DNA of 64,000 bases from Aliivibrio sp. 1S175. GTDB lineage: Bacteria; Pseudomonadota; Gammaproteobacteria; Enterobacterales; Vibrionaceae. Position 1 is the stretch's first letter, and every line of letters starts with the position of its first letter. Where the stretch lies: positions 372,001 to 436,000 of the forward strand of contig NZ_MAJS01000079.1 in assembly GCF_001690985.1 (NCBI RefSeq). Direction: 5' to 3'. This document shows, piece by piece, positions 48,426-58,813 of the stretch. The position numbers were made by a program, and so were the translations under genes. Under the pieces are notes generated by a model. That model worked only from the letters and a program-made list of their open reading frames with translations, ran no database searches and had not been told where the DNA came from.

Positions 48426-49157
48426 ATGACGACGAACCCGAAACCAGTATATCAGCGTATTCTATTGAAACTTAGTGGTGAAGCACTTCAAGGCGAAGAG
48501 GGTTTTGGTATTGACCCTGCAACACTTGAGCGTATGGCTCAAGAGATAAAAGAATTGATTGAACTTGGTGTTCAAGTAGGTGTTGTTATCGGTGGCGGTA
48601 ATCTTTTCCGTGGTGCAGGTCTTGCTGAAGCCGGTATGAACCGTGTTGTAGGTGACCACATGGGTATGCTAGCAACGGTAATGAATGGCCTTGCTATGCG
48701 TGATGCGCTTCACCGTGCTTATGTAAATGCACGTGTAATGTCTGCTATCCCTCTAAAAGGCGTGTGTGATGATTACAATTGGGCTGACGCTATTGCTCAA
48801 TTGCGTCAAGGTCGCGTAGTGATCTTTTCTGCGGGAACGGGTAACCCATTCTTTACTACCGATTCTGCTGCATGTTTACGTGGTATTGAAATTGAAGCTG
48901 ACATCGTTTTAAAAGCGACAAAAGTAGATGGTGTGTTTACCGCTGATCCAGTATCTAACCCTGATGCAGAATTATATGATAAACTGGATTACAACACTGT
49001 TCTTGAAAAAGAATTAAAAGTTATGGACTTAGCTGCATTTACTCTTGCTCGTGACCACAAAATGCCAATTCGTGTATTCAATATGAATAAGCCGGGTGCA
49101 TTACGTCGCGTAGTAATGGGTGAAGCTGAAGGTACTTTAATCAGCAGCGCTGAATAA
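48426..49157 (+). CDS. pyrH: Uridylate kinase
   Basis: 243 residues (241 in E. coli). Phosphorylates UMP to UDP for nucleic acid, peptidoglycan and LPS precursors. Family blocks: [61 protein letters not shown] and [19 protein letters not shown] take the ATG at 48426, after AGGT. An in-frame ATG at 48381 would add 15 residues ([15 protein letters not shown]) without a ribosome-binding site and without support in the family. Confidence 0.95.
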   Translation: MTTNPKPVYQRILLKLSGEALQGEEGFGIDPATLERMAQEIKELIELGVQVGVVIGGGNLFRGAGLAEAGMNRVVGDHMGMLATVMNGLAMRDALHRAYVNARVMSAIPLKGVCDDYNWADAIAQLRQGRVVIFSAGTGNPFFTTDSAACLRGIEIEADIVLKATKVDGVFTADPVSNPDAELYDKLDYNTVLEKELKVMDLAAFTLARDHKMPIRVFNMNKPGALRRVVMGEAEGTLISSAE

Positions 49158-49192
49158 GTAGTCCTGAATAAAATAACAATTAAGGTGAAGTT

Positions 49193-49750
49193 GTGATTAA
49201 CGAAATTAAAAAAGACGCTCAAGAGCGCATGGAAAAAAGTGTAGAGTCACTGAGAAATAACCTGTTAAAAATTCGTACAGGTCGTGCACACCCAAGTCTT
49301 CTATCTGGTCTTTCTGTTGAGTATTACGGTGCAAGAACGCCGATCAATCAAGTTGCAAACATTATTGCTGAAGATTCTCGTACTCTTGCAATTACTGTTT
49401 TTGATAAAGAACTTGCAGGTCTTGTTGAAAAAGCGATCATGATGTCTGACCTTGGTTTAAACCCAATGTCTGCAGGTACGGTAATTCGTGTACCACTTCC
49501 ACCATTAACAGAAGAGCGTCGTAAAGACCTTGTTAAGATTGTTCGTGGTGAAGCTGAAGGCGCTCGTGTTGCTGTTCGTAACATCCGTCGTGATGCTAAT
49601 GGCGATCTAAAAGGTCTTCTTAAAGACAAAGAAATATCAGAAGATGATGATCGTAGAGCACAAGATGAGATTCAAAAACTGACAGATGCAGCAGTTAAGA
49701 GTGTTGATGACGTGCTTTCAGTTAAAGAAAAAGAGTTAATGGAAGTATAA
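49193..49750 (+). CDS. frr: Ribosome recycling factor
   Basis: 185 residues. With EF-G it splits the ribosome after termination. The long three-helix bundle and hinge are visible: [26 protein letters not shown], then a beta domain with PINQVANI, and [35 protein letters not shown]. The start is GTG at 49193, preceded by AAGGTGA. It is 35 bp after pyrH, as in E. coli. Confidence 0.97.
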   Translation: MINEIKKDAQERMEKSVESLRNNLLKIRTGRAHPSLLSGLSVEYYGARTPINQVANIIAEDSRTLAITVFDKELAGLVEKAIMMSDLGLNPMSAGTVIRVPLPPLTEERRKDLVKIVRGEAEGARVAVRNIRRDANGDLKGLLKDKEISEDDDRRAQDEIQKLTDAAVKSVDDVLSVKEKELMEV

Positions 49751-49827
49751 TTTACTTTTATTACTCATTGTTCAGGCTGATTTTTTTATTAATTTAATGA
49801 TATGATATCAGCTGTGAACACGATAAG

Positions 49828-49863
49828 AAGCGCTATGTGTAGACATTAGCGCTTTTATTTTTA
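49828..49863 (+). terminator. Terminator of frr
   Basis: AAGCGCTA/TAGCGCTT stem with an 11-nt loop, followed by TTATTTTT. It lies just ahead of the uppS ribosome-binding site. Confidence 0.8.
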
Positions 49864-49873
49864 AGGGAGTTAT

Positions 49874-50647
49874 ATGGCCAGTCAAACTAACAGCGAGTTT
49901 TTATCATTTGAAGTACTGCCAAAACATATTGCGGTAATTATGGATGGTAATGGACGTTGGGCGAAAGCTCAGGGAAAACCTCGTGTATTTGGTCATAAAG
50001 CCGGTGTTGATGCGGTGAGAAAAACCATATCAGCAGCGAGTAAATTAAATATTAAAGCGATTACGCTTTTTGCTTTTAGTAGTGAAAACTGGCGCCGTCC
50101 CGAAGAAGAAGTTAGCGTTCTTATGGAGTTGTTTATCACGGTACTTTCTCGTGAGGTAAAACGTCTTCATAAAAATAATATTCAGTTACGTGTGATAGGT
50201 GATACTTCTCAGTTTAGCGCTCGTCTTCAAAAGAAAATTGTGGATGCGGAAGCATTAACCTGTGAAAATTCAGGTTTAGTGTTAAATGTTGCTGCAAATT
50301 ATGGCGGCAAGTGGGATATTACTCAAGCTGTAAAACGACTTGCTTATCAAGTCGAACAAGGTAACTTACAGGCAAATGAAATTGACGAAGAAGCGATTGC
50401 TTCTAAGCTAACAATGTCAGATTTGCCTGATGTGGATTTGATGATAAGAACCAGTGGAGAATGCCGTATTAGCAACTTTATGTTGTGGCAAATGGCCTAT
50501 GCTGAGTTCTATTTCACTGACCAATATTGGCCTGATTTTAATGAACAAAGCTTAGCTGATGCTGTTGCTTGGTTTGTAAGTCGAGAAAGACGATTTGGTT
50601 GTACGGGTGAGCAAATCCAAGCTCTAATGAACGAAAAGGATCGATAA
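49874..50647 (+). CDS. uppS: Undecaprenyl diphosphate synthase
   Basis: 257 residues, a cis-prenyltransferase that extends farnesyl diphosphate to the C55 carrier lipid for peptidoglycan and LPS. Asp24 in [14 protein letters not shown] is the catalytic residue. FSSENWRRP and the [25 protein letters not shown] block complete the signature. In that block Cys replaces the Gln/His often seen after GE. That position varies in the family. cdsA follows after three bases. Confidence 0.95.
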   Translation: MASQTNSEFLSFEVLPKHIAVIMDGNGRWAKAQGKPRVFGHKAGVDAVRKTISAASKLNIKAITLFAFSSENWRRPEEEVSVLMELFITVLSREVKRLHKNNIQLRVIGDTSQFSARLQKKIVDAEALTCENSGLVLNVAANYGGKWDITQAVKRLAYQVEQGNLQANEIDEEAIASKLTMSDLPDVDLMIRTSGECRISNFMLWQMAYAEFYFTDQYWPDFNEQSLADAVAWFVSRERRFGCTGEQIQALMNEKDR

Positions 50648-50650
50648 AGT

Positions 50651-51490
50651 TTGAAACAGCGCATTATTACTGCTCTTATCTTAGCACCTCTAGTTATTGC
50701 CGGCATTTTCATGTTGCCAATGCAAGGTTTCTTAATTGCGATCACAGCAATTACTCTGGTTGGATTTTGGGAGTGGACTCAGTTTACTGAATCAAAATCA
50801 CGTTACGTTGCTTTAATCCCTTCTGTAGCAGCCCTTGCTGCCTCTTTATTTTTACTTCCAACATCAACACTTGAATTGATGATTCCAAGTGATGGGCACC
50901 AAGCGATATTATTGATTGGTACTGTTTGGTGGTTAGTTGCATCAGGACTCGTTCTTACGTTTCCAAGCAGTAAGAAATTATGGCAAAACAATCTACTTTT
51001 AAAACACCTTTTTGGTTGGCTAACCATGATCCCATTTTTGTGGAGTATTTTACTATTACGAGCTGACAGTTATGTAATTGATAGCTTCTACGGTGCAAAA
51101 TTAGTGTTGTTGGTTTGTTTATTGGTATGGGCTGCAGATAGTGGTGCTTACTTTGCGGGCAAAACTTTTGGTAAGCGTAAAATGTCACCAGCCGTAAGTC
51201 CAAATAAAACGATTGAAGGATTAATCGGTGGCGTAATTACCGCCATTATTGTCGGTTGGATTGGCGCAAGTGCATTTGATATCCGTTTTGACAGTACCGC
51301 TGCTATGCTAGGTATTTTTATTGCTACCATTATTATTTCTGTTCTGGGTGATCTTGTTGAAAGTATGTTCAAACGAGCATCTGGTATAAAAGACAGTGGA
51401 ACAATCATTCCTGGTCATGGTGGTATTTTAGATCGTATTGATAGCTTAACTGCTGCATTCCCAGTGTTTGCTTTCTTGTACTTTCTGTAG
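50651..51490 (+). CDS. cdsA: Phosphatidate cytidylyltransferase
   Basis: 279-residue integral membrane enzyme that makes CDP-diacylglycerol. It is mostly hydrophobic with about eight spans. The C-terminal signature reads SPNKTIEGLIGGVITA and SMFKRASGIKDSGTIIPGHGGILDRIDSL. TTG at 50651 is the start, three bases after the uppS stop, so translation is probably coupled. The AAGGA in the uppS end serves as a ribosome-binding site. Confidence 0.94.
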   Translation: MKQRIITALILAPLVIAGIFMLPMQGFLIAITAITLVGFWEWTQFTESKSRYVALIPSVAALAASLFLLPTSTLELMIPSDGHQAILLIGTVWWLVASGLVLTFPSSKKLWQNNLLLKHLFGWLTMIPFLWSILLLRADSYVIDSFYGAKLVLLVCLLVWAADSGAYFAGKTFGKRKMSPAVSPNKTIEGLIGGVITAIIVGWIGASAFDIRFDSTAAMLGIFIATIIISVLGDLVESMFKRASGIKDSGTIIPGHGGILDRIDSLTAAFPVFAFLYFL

Positions 51491-51534
51491 TTAGTTTCTC
51501 TTCTATTTTGAAGAACTAAATCAACTTAATTTAT

Positions 51535-51563
51535 ACGGTAGATATTATAATCTACCGTTTTTC
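51535..51563 (+). terminator. Terminator between cdsA and dxr
   Basis: Perfect ACGGTAGAT/ATCTACCGT stem with a six-nt loop, followed by TTTTCT. dxr must then have its own promoter or rely on read-through. Confidence 0.8.
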
Positions 51564-51591
51564 TATTCAATTTTCATTGTGGTCATTCATT

Positions 51592-52794
51592 ATGCGCAAG
51601 TTAACCATTTTAGGTGCTACAGGCTCTATTGGTAGTAGTACACTTTCAGTCGCAAAACAAAATGCTGATAAATTTGATGTTGTTGCATTAGGTGCAGGAA
51701 GCAACGTTGAAAAAATGCTGGAGCTTTGTTGTGAATGGCAACCCAAATATGTGGCTATGGCAAGTGCAGACGCAGCAAATACATTGATCGGCAAACTTAA
51801 AGAACACCGTCTTAATGTTGAAGTCTTTTCTGGTGAAGAAGGACTTTGTCATATTGCTCAGCTTGATGAAATTGATACCGTAATGGCCGCAATTGTTGGT
51901 GCTGCTGGTTTATTACCAACGATGTCAGCAGTAAAAGCAGGAAAACGCATATTACTTGCGAATAAAGAAGCCTTAGTTATGTCTGGGCAGTTATTCATCG
52001 ATGCCGTCGAAAAGTATGGGGCAGAATTACTTCCCGTCGACAGTGAACATAATGCCATATTTCAATGTCTTCCTGAACGTATTCAAACTAATTTAGGTCG
52101 TTGTGATTTAGATGCTAATGGTATTAGCTCTATTTTATTGACCGGTTCAGGTGGCCCATTTCGTTATACAAATATTTCAGAATTAGAGTCAGTTACTCCT
52201 GAAATGGCGATAGCGCACCCTAATTGGTCAATGGGGCCGAAGATCTCTGTTGATTCAGCAACAATGATGAACAAAGGGTTGGAGTATATTGAAGCTCGCT
52301 GGTTGTTTAACGCAAGTAAAGAACAATTGAAAGTTGTGATTCACCCACAATCTGTAATTCACTCTATGGTTCAGTACAAAGATGGTTCAGTCTTAGCGCA
52401 AATGGGGCTTCCTGATATGAGAACGCCTATCGCCTGTACTATGTCCTACCCTAAGCGAGTGAATGCAGGAGTGGAGCCGCTAGACTTTACCAAAATTGGT
52501 GAGTTTAGTTTTATCGCCCCTGATTTTTCCCGCTACCCATGTTTAAAATTAGCCATTGATGCTTGTTATTTAGGTCAACATGCAACAACAGGACTAAATG
52601 CCGCGAATGAACAATCGGTCGCTGCTTTTTTGAACGGACAGATTAAATTTACTGACATAGCTCGAATTAATGAGTTGGTTTTGGACAAAGTATGCGCAAA
52701 CTTCCAAAACCTTGAGCTAGATAGCTTGGAAAGCCTGATTGACCTAGATAGAATGGCCCGTCATTATGCCGATGAGGCAATTAAAAAGGTTTAA
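51592..52794 (+). CDS. dxr: 1-deoxy-D-xylulose 5-phosphate reductoisomerase
   Basis: 400 residues. Second enzyme of the methylerythritol phosphate pathway to isoprenoids, which supplies the UppS substrate. The NADPH-binding motif is [15 protein letters not shown]. Metal and substrate residues lie in [27 protein letters not shown] and the [21 protein letters not shown] block. I start at the ATG at 51592 as in E. coli (MKQLTILG). The in-frame TTG at 51577 lies inside the upstream spacer. rseP follows two bases after the stop. Confidence 0.95.
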   Translation: MRKLTILGATGSIGSSTLSVAKQNADKFDVVALGAGSNVEKMLELCCEWQPKYVAMASADAANTLIGKLKEHRLNVEVFSGEEGLCHIAQLDEIDTVMAAIVGAAGLLPTMSAVKAGKRILLANKEALVMSGQLFIDAVEKYGAELLPVDSEHNAIFQCLPERIQTNLGRCDLDANGISSILLTGSGGPFRYTNISELESVTPEMAIAHPNWSMGPKISVDSATMMNKGLEYIEARWLFNASKEQLKVVIHPQSVIHSMVQYKDGSVLAQMGLPDMRTPIACTMSYPKRVNAGVEPLDFTKIGEFSFIAPDFSRYPCLKLAIDACYLGQHATTGLNAANEQSVAAFLNGQIKFTDIARINELVLDKVCANFQNLELDSLESLIDLDRMARHYADEAIKKV

Positions 52795-52796
52795 CT

Positions 52797-54155
52797 ATGT
52801 CAGAACTTCTATGGAATTTAGCATCATTCATCATTGCATTGGGCATTCTTGTTGCCGTACATGAATACGGACACTTTTGGGTTGCACGCCGTTGTGGTGT
52901 AATTGTTGAAAAGTTTTCTATTGGTTTTGGTAAAGCGCTTTGGAGTAAAAAAGGCAAAGACGGCACTGAATACAGTATTTCCATGATCCCTCTTGGTGGT
53001 TATGTGAAAATGCTTGATGAGCGTGTTGACGATGTGCCTGAAGAGTTAAAAAAGCATGCATTTAATAATCGTCCTCTATGGCAGAGGAGCGCTATTGTTG
53101 CTGCGGGTCCAATCGCGAACTTTATTTTTGCCGTAATTGCATGCTGGCTTGCTTTTATGATCGGAGTAACAGCACTTAAGCCTGTTGTCGGTCATATTGA
53201 AAATAATTCTATCTTTTCTCAAGCAGGAATTGAATCTGGAGTGGAACTAAAAGCCATTTCAGGAATCAAAACTTCCGATTGGGAATCGGTAAACATGGCA
53301 ATTGTTTCTCATATTGGTGATGAATCAATGACGGTAACCTACAGCGATAAAAATAATATTGGTGTAGATATTACTAAAAATCTTGATTTATCAGAGTGGG
53401 CATTTGACCCAGAAAAAGATTCACCGATGGTGTCATTAGGTTTTTTACCTTATCGTCCTAAATTGACGCTTAATATAGCGAATGTTAGTGCGAACAGCGC
53501 CGCCGAAAAATCAGGTTTACGTGCTGGAGATAGCTTAGCTTCGGTTAATGGAATTAAATTAACGGAATGGCAAGATATGGTGAATGCCATTCAAGCCAAT
53601 CCAAATAAAACGATTGAACTAACCGTTCTTCGTGATGGTGTTGAAACTACGTTGGCATTAACGCCAGATAGTAAAGAAAATGCGAAAGGCAATGTGATCG
53701 GCTTTGCTGGTGTTTCACCAGTATTTGAGCAATGGCCTGAAGGCTATCGTTATGAAAAACAGTACGGCCCAATCATTGCGCTTGGAAAAGCGATTGAAAA
53801 AACAGGCAGTATTATTGATTTAACATTAACCATGACAAAAAAATTGTTCACGGGTGATGTTGCTTTAAACAACTTAAGTGGCCCAATCTCCATAGCAAAA
53901 GGAGCAGGGACAACCGCTGAGTATGGTTTAGTATCATTTTTAGGATTTTTAGCTTTAATTAGTGTTAATTTAGGTATTATTAATCTATTGCCTCTTCCGG
54001 TACTGGATGGCGGACATTTACTCTTTTTTGCTATTGAAGGCATTACACGTAAACCCGTATCGGAAAGAGTTCAGGAAATTGGTTATAAAGTAGGTACAGC
54101 AATGATCATGTCATTAATGGCTGTCGCTTTATTTAACGACTTTATGCGCCTTTAA
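52797..54155 (+). CDS. rseP: Site-2 protease RseP
   Basis: 452-residue intramembrane zinc protease. HEYGH at residues 22-26 in the first span binds zinc, and the partner motif LPVLDGGHLLF is in a C-terminal span. Two PDZ domains (about 115-220 and 222-310) lie in the periplasm between them. In E. coli it cuts RseA to release sigma-E in the envelope stress response. The start is two bases after dxr. bamA follows after 29 bp, an arrangement in which sigma-E often also controls the downstream genes. Confidence 0.95.
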   Translation: MSELLWNLASFIIALGILVAVHEYGHFWVARRCGVIVEKFSIGFGKALWSKKGKDGTEYSISMIPLGGYVKMLDERVDDVPEELKKHAFNNRPLWQRSAIVAAGPIANFIFAVIACWLAFMIGVTALKPVVGHIENNSIFSQAGIESGVELKAISGIKTSDWESVNMAIVSHIGDESMTVTYSDKNNIGVDITKNLDLSEWAFDPEKDSPMVSLGFLPYRPKLTLNIANVSANSAAEKSGLRAGDSLASVNGIKLTEWQDMVNAIQANPNKTIELTVLRDGVETTLALTPDSKENAKGNVIGFAGVSPVFEQWPEGYRYEKQYGPIIALGKAIEKTGSIIDLTLTMTKKLFTGDVALNNLSGPISIAKGAGTTAEYGLVSFLGFLALISVNLGIINLLPLPVLDGGHLLFFAIEGITRKPVSERVQEIGYKVGTAMIMSLMAVALFNDFMRL

Positions 54156-54184
54156 GTAGTAGCAAGGGAATTATAAAACGTATT

Positions 54185-56614
54185 ATGGCGATGAAAAAAT
54201 TGTTGATTGCTACATTGCTCTTTAGCAGTGTAGCAGCGCAGAGCGCAGAAACTTTTGTGGTTGATGACATACGCTTTGAGGGATTACAGCGTGTAGCATT
54301 AGGTGCTGCATTACTTAAAACACCAGTTCGAGTTGGCGATTCAATGAGCCAGCAAGATGTATCACAAGTCATTCAAGCACTATTTGCTTCTGGTAACTTT
54401 GAAGATGTCAAAGTATACCGTGATGGTAATGCCTTACTGATCAAGGTTACGGAACGTCCAACGATTGCAAATATCTCTTTTTCTGGTAACAAAGCCATTA
54501 AAGAAGAGCAGATGCAGCAGAATTTAGAAGCCTCTTCTATTCGAGTTGGTGAAGCATTAGATCGAACAACATTAAGTAATATTGAAAAGGGCTTAGAAGA
54601 CTTTTATTACAGTGTTGGTAAGTACAATGCAACTGTTCATGCCGTGGTGACGCCATTGCCTCGAAATCGTGCCGATCTTAAGTTTGTATTTACTGAAGGT
54701 GTGTCGGCTAAAATCCAGCAAATTAACTTTATTGGGAATGAAGTCTTTACTGATGAGCAGCTCCTCAGTCGCTTTAATCTTAATGTAGATATTGCATGGT
54801 GGAACTTTTTAGCGGATGAAAAATATCAAAAGCAAGTGCTTGCTGGTGATATAGAAGCCCTACGTTCATATTATCTTGACCGCGGTTATTTGAAATTCCA
54901 AGTCGACTCTACACAAGTTTCTATCTCTCCAGATAAGAAAGGGGTTTATATCGCCTTAACAGTGGATGAAGGCGCGGCTTACACGGTGAGTGGTGTTAAA
55001 TTCCAAGGCGAATTGATCGGTAAAGAAGACGAGTTTAAAAAACTAGTTCCTTTTGAAGATGGTGAGGTTTACAACGGTTCTGCGGTTACTCGCTTAGAAG
55101 AGAATGTTAAGCGAATTTTAGGTGAAGCCGGTTATGCTTACCCTCAAGTTCGTACCATGCCAGAATTTGATGATGAAAACCAAACGGTATCATTAGTTAT
55201 CAATGTAGAAGCTGGTAACCGTATTTACGTCCGTGATATCAAATTTGTGGGTAATACATCAACAAAAGATGAAGTATTGCGTCGTGAAATGCGTCAAATG
55301 GAAAGTGCTTGGTTAAACTCTAAATCGATTGAAACGGGTAAAAATCGTCTTAACCGTCTGGGGTTCTTTGAAACGGTTGATGTACAAACAGTGCGAGTTC
55401 CGGGTTCTGATGACCAAGTTGATCTGGTGTATTCAGTAAAAGAAGCAAACTCAGGCAGTGTTAACTTCGGTGTCGGTTATGGTACTGAATCAGGCGTGAG
55501 CTTCCAAGTCGGTCTGCAGCAAGATAACTTCGTTGGTTCTGGTAACCGCGTTGGTATCAATGCAATGATGAACGATTATCAAAAGAACATTAGCTTAGAT
55601 TATCGTGATCCGTACTGGAACCTTGATGGTGTCAGTCTTGGTGGTAAGGTTTTCTATAATGAGTTTGAAGCGTCTGATGCGGGTATTGTCGATTATACCA
55701 ACCAAAGTTATGGTGCCAGCCTAACGTGGGGCTTTCCGTTTGATGAGTTAAATTACTTCGAAATTGGTGTGGGATATACTCATAACAAAATCTCTAATCT
55801 AGAAGGGTATGTTCAAATTGATCAATATCTGACTTCTGTAGGTGATGCTTATGACGAAGGCGCTCAGCAATTAATAGTAAGCGACTTTGATGTGACGTTA
55901 TCTTGGACTCGTAATAACTTGAACAAGGGTTACTTCCCGACAGCGGGTAACTATCAACGTGCGTCATATAAAATAACAACGCCGAATTCAGATTCACAGT
56001 TCTTTAAAGCACAATATGAAGTTCGCCAATATTTCCCATTAACGAAAAAGCATGAGTTTGCGCTATTGATGCGTGGTAAAGCTGGTTATGGTAATGGTTA
56101 TGGTCAAACTGAAGGTAATGACAACCTGTATCCATTCTATGAGAACTTTTATGCAGGTGGCTTTACTACGTTGCGTGGCTTTGGTTCAAACTCTGCGGGC
56201 CCTAAAGCCGTTTATGCTCAAGGCTCAAATGGCGGTATAGGCAACAATACGTCTTATGCTGCAACAGATGACTCTGTTGGTGGTAATGCTACCGCGCTTG
56301 CGAGTATTGAGTTGATCGTCCCTACGCCATTTGCTAGTGAAGAAACACAAAGCCAAATTAGAACGAGTGTGTTCTTTGATATGGCGAGTGTTTGGGATAC
56401 TGAGTTTGATTATAAAGAGCCAAAAGCAGGAATGGATGGAGCGCAGTATTATTATGATTACTCTGATCCGTCGAACTTTAGGTCGTCATATGGTGCAGCC
56501 TTGCAATGGATGTCTCCAATGGGACCTCTTGTATTCTCAGTTGCGAAACCCGTGAAAATTTATGAAGGTGATGACGAAGAATTCTTTAGTTTCACCATCG
56601 GTCGAACTTTCTAA
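54185..56614 (+). CDS. bamA: Outer-membrane protein assembly factor BamA
   Basis: 809 residues (810 in E. coli). A signal peptide (MAMKKLLIATLLFSSVAAQSA) is followed by five POTRA domains (about 22-420), beginning FVVDDIRFEGLQRVALGAAL. A 16-stranded barrel follows and ends in FSFTIGRTF with C-terminal Phe. The L6 loop motif LRGF is present in TTLRGFGSNSAGP. It is the essential core of outer-membrane protein insertion. BamE, its small lipoprotein partner, is at 2.6-3.0 kb. skp and the lipid A genes follow. Confidence 0.96.
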   Translation: MAMKKLLIATLLFSSVAAQSAETFVVDDIRFEGLQRVALGAALLKTPVRVGDSMSQQDVSQVIQALFASGNFEDVKVYRDGNALLIKVTERPTIANISFSGNKAIKEEQMQQNLEASSIRVGEALDRTTLSNIEKGLEDFYYSVGKYNATVHAVVTPLPRNRADLKFVFTEGVSAKIQQINFIGNEVFTDEQLLSRFNLNVDIAWWNFLADEKYQKQVLAGDIEALRSYYLDRGYLKFQVDSTQVSISPDKKGVYIALTVDEGAAYTVSGVKFQGELIGKEDEFKKLVPFEDGEVYNGSAVTRLEENVKRILGEAGYAYPQVRTMPEFDDENQTVSLVINVEAGNRIYVRDIKFVGNTSTKDEVLRREMRQMESAWLNSKSIETGKNRLNRLGFFETVDVQTVRVPGSDDQVDLVYSVKEANSGSVNFGVGYGTESGVSFQVGLQQDNFVGSGNRVGINAMMNDYQKNISLDYRDPYWNLDGVSLGGKVFYNEFEASDAGIVDYTNQSYGASLTWGFPFDELNYFEIGVGYTHNKISNLEGYVQIDQYLTSVGDAYDEGAQQLIVSDFDVTLSWTRNNLNKGYFPTAGNYQRASYKITTPNSDSQFFKAQYEVRQYFPLTKKHEFALLMRGKAGYGNGYGQTEGNDNLYPFYENFYAGGFTTLRGFGSNSAGPKAVYAQGSNGGIGNNTSYAATDDSVGGNATALASIELIVPTPFASEETQSQIRTSVFFDMASVWDTEFDYKEPKAGMDGAQYYYDYSDPSNFRSSYGAALQWMSPMGPLVFSVAKPVKIYEGDDEEFFSFTIGRTF

Positions 56615-56693
56615 GCATTGATAGCTCTAATAGAAAAGTGTTAATGTAAACTGGTTCAATTTAGCTCGATAATAATTAATTAAGGATATGATT

Positions 56694-57203
56694 TTGAAAA
56701 AGTTAGTAAAAGTAGCCGCTTTAGGCACAGTATTGTTAAGTGGTTCTTTTTTTGCTAATGCAGCAGAAGCCGCAACCAAAATTGGTTATGTAAATATGGC
56801 TCAGATCGTTCAGCAAATGCCGCAACGTGAAGCAATTTCAGAAAAGCTTCGTGCTGAATTTAAAGATCGCATTGATGAACTACGCAGTTTAGAGTCAAAG
56901 ATTAAAGATAAAGTAGAAACGATTAAGCGTGATGGTGAACTTCTTGGTAATTCAGGTAAAACGAAGCTTGAGCGTGAAATCGCTTCTCTTCAATCTGATT
57001 ACAAATTAAAAGCACAAGCATTAGATGAAGATAACCGTCGTCGTCAAGGTGAAGAGCGTCAGAAGTTGATCATGCAAGTTCAACAAACAGTAGAAAAAGT
57101 AGCAAATAAAGAAGGCTACGATATGGTTGTTGATGCACAAACATTACTTTGGGCAAAACCAGAAGACAACCTATCAGAACAAGTGATTAAAGCAATTAAA
57201 TAA
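56694..57203 (+). CDS. skp: Periplasmic chaperone Skp
   Basis: 169 residues. A signal peptide ([26 protein letters not shown]) precedes the mature OmpH/Skp chain. This is helical and charged (about 50-130, [19 protein letters not shown] and [17 protein letters not shown]), forming the tentacles of the trimeric jellyfish-like chaperone for outer-membrane proteins. I prefer the TTG at 56694, seven bases after AGGA. The ATG at 56688 is only one base past that site and would add MI. It lies between bamA and lpxD, as in E. coli. Confidence 0.92.
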   Translation: MKKLVKVAALGTVLLSGSFFANAAEAATKIGYVNMAQIVQQMPQREAISEKLRAEFKDRIDELRSLESKIKDKVETIKRDGELLGNSGKTKLEREIASLQSDYKLKAQALDEDNRRRQGEERQKLIMQVQQTVEKVANKEGYDMVVDAQTLLWAKPEDNLSEQVIKAIK

Positions 57204-57211
57204 GGTTGAAG

Positions 57212-58231
57212 ATGACTCGTATTACGCTTGCTGAATTGGCAAAAAAACTAGGTGCAACAGTCCACGGAAATGGTGATGTTGTTGTTCATTCTATCGCTTC
57301 GATGAGTAAAGCAAGTGAGGGAGATATTACTTTTCTTTCTGATGCTAAATATCGTAAGCAATTGGCTGGTTGCCAAGCATCAGCGGTGATTGTAAAGGAG
57401 GCAGAGGTTGAGTTCTGCCAATCTAATGCATTAATAATGCGAGACCCATATTTAGGCTTTGCGTTAGCAGCTCAAGCTTTAGATACGACACCAGCGCCAG
57501 CAAAAGATATTGCGCCATCAGCATTCATTGCTGATGATGCAATTATTGGTGAGGGTGTTGCTATCGGTCATCATGCAGTTATCGAATCAAAAGCGGTGAT
57601 TGCAGATGGAGCAATTATTGGCTCTGGCTGTTTTATTGGTCAAGAAGCCAAAATTGGTAAAAATACTAAATTATGGGCAAACGTTTCTGTTTATCATCGA
57701 GTAGAAATTGGTGAGTCTTGCTTAATTCAATCAGGTACTGTTATTGGTTCTGATGGCTTTGGCTACGCAAATGACCGTGGTACATGGGTTAAAATCCCAC
57801 AACTGGGTACTGTAATTATTGGCGATAATGTTGAGATTGGTGCTAATACGGCAATCGACCGTGGAGCTATTGATAATACCGTTATTGAAAGTAATGTAAT
57901 TATTGATAACCAAATTCAAATTGCACATAACGTACAAGTCGGATCTGGTTCTGCTATGGCCGGTGGTACAATTGTCGCTGGCAGTACTAAAATTGGTAAG
58001 CACTGTATTATCGGTGGTGGTTCAGTGATTAATGGCCATATTGAAATTACGGATGGTGTTACCATTACAGGTATGGGAATGGTGATGAGAGGCATCAGCG
58101 AAAAAGGCATGTACTCATCAGGTATTCCACTGCAAACGAATAAAGAATGGCGTAAAACTGCGACTCGAGTTCATAAAATTGATGAAATGAATAAGCGACT
58201 AAAAGCAGTTGAAAAAAAGCTTGTTGATTAA
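57212..58231 (+). CDS. lpxD: UDP-3-O-acylglucosamine N-acyltransferase
   Basis: 339 residues. Third step of lipid A synthesis, addition of the 2-N-acyl chain. The N-terminal uridine-binding domain (about 1-95, [16 protein letters not shown]) is followed by many left-handed beta-helix hexapeptide repeats (for example [15 protein letters not shown] and [15 protein letters not shown]). The catalytic His is in [13 protein letters not shown], and the chain ends with a helical tail. The start is the ATG at 57212, six bases after AAGG. An upstream TTG would overlap that site. Confidence 0.96.
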   Translation: MTRITLAELAKKLGATVHGNGDVVVHSIASMSKASEGDITFLSDAKYRKQLAGCQASAVIVKEAEVEFCQSNALIMRDPYLGFALAAQALDTTPAPAKDIAPSAFIADDAIIGEGVAIGHHAVIESKAVIADGAIIGSGCFIGQEAKIGKNTKLWANVSVYHRVEIGESCLIQSGTVIGSDGFGYANDRGTWVKIPQLGTVIIGDNVEIGANTAIDRGAIDNTVIESNVIIDNQIQIAHNVQVGSGSAMAGGTIVAGSTKIGKHCIIGGGSVINGHIEITDGVTITGMGMVMRGISEKGMYSSGIPLQTNKEWRKTATRVHKIDEMNKRLKAVEKKLVD

Positions 58232-58264
58232 CTCTAGTTTTTACACATTCTAATTAATAACAAT

Positions 58265-58292
58265 AGGTCTGCATTTTGCAGACCTTTGTCTA
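58265..58292 (+). terminator. Hairpin between lpxD and fabZ
   Basis: AGGTCTGCA/TGCAGACCT with a three-base loop, followed by a broken T-run (TTGTCTATCT). It is a partial terminator at best, since fabZ has no obvious separate strong promoter. Confidence 0.5.
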
Positions 58293-58358
58293 TCTATTAT
58301 TACTCGATTTGAGCTACACTATTACTCAGATACGATATTGTTTTATAGGAATATTATT

Positions 58359-58811
58359 TTGACTCGTGAAAATAAAACACTCAACATTACAGAAATCCAA
58401 GAGTTATTACCCCATCGTTACCCATTCCTATTGGTTGACCGAGTAACGGATTTCGAAGAAGAAAAATACTTGCACGCGATCAAGAATGTGTCTGTAAATG
58501 AGCCTCAATTTACTGGTCACTTCCCAAAAATGCCAATTTTCCCTGGTGTATTGATTCTTGAAGCAATGGCTCAAGCAACTGGTTTACTTGCATTTAAATC
58601 ATTTGGTGCCCCTGCTGAGAATGAGCTTTACTATTTTGCTAGTATTGATAAGGCTAAATTCCGTAAGCCAGTCGTTCCTGGCGATCAACTAATTATCGAA
58701 GTTGAATTTATTAAAGACCGCCGAGGTATTGCATTATTTAATGGTGTAGCAAAAGTTGACGGTGCTGTAGTGTGTTCTGCTGAACTTAAGTGTGCAAGAC
58801 GAGAGTTTTAA
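58359..58811 (+). CDS. fabZ: 3-hydroxyacyl-ACP dehydratase FabZ
   Basis: 150 residues, hot-dog fold. Dehydrates 3-hydroxyacyl-ACP in fatty-acid elongation and competes with LpxA for 3-hydroxymyristoyl-ACP. The catalytic His54 ([11 protein letters not shown]) and Glu68 ([11 protein letters not shown]) are at the same positions as in E. coli. The start is TTG at 58359 (family-like [14 protein letters not shown]), preceded by AGGA. Another in-frame TTG at 58338 gives a longer, less likely protein. lpxA starts two bases after the stop. Confidence 0.95.
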   Translation: MTRENKTLNITEIQELLPHRYPFLLVDRVTDFEEEKYLHAIKNVSVNEPQFTGHFPKMPIFPGVLILEAMAQATGLLAFKSFGAPAENELYYFASIDKAKFRKPVVPGDQLIIEVEFIKDRRGIALFNGVAKVDGAVVCSAELKCARREF

Positions 58812-58813
58812 TT

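Noticed and set aside
50450-50500. Cys in the UppS motif [11 protein letters not shown]
   Set aside because: This site already varies among UppS enzymes (Gln, His, Met). The catalytic Asp24 and flanking Arg/Ser/Glu are intact.
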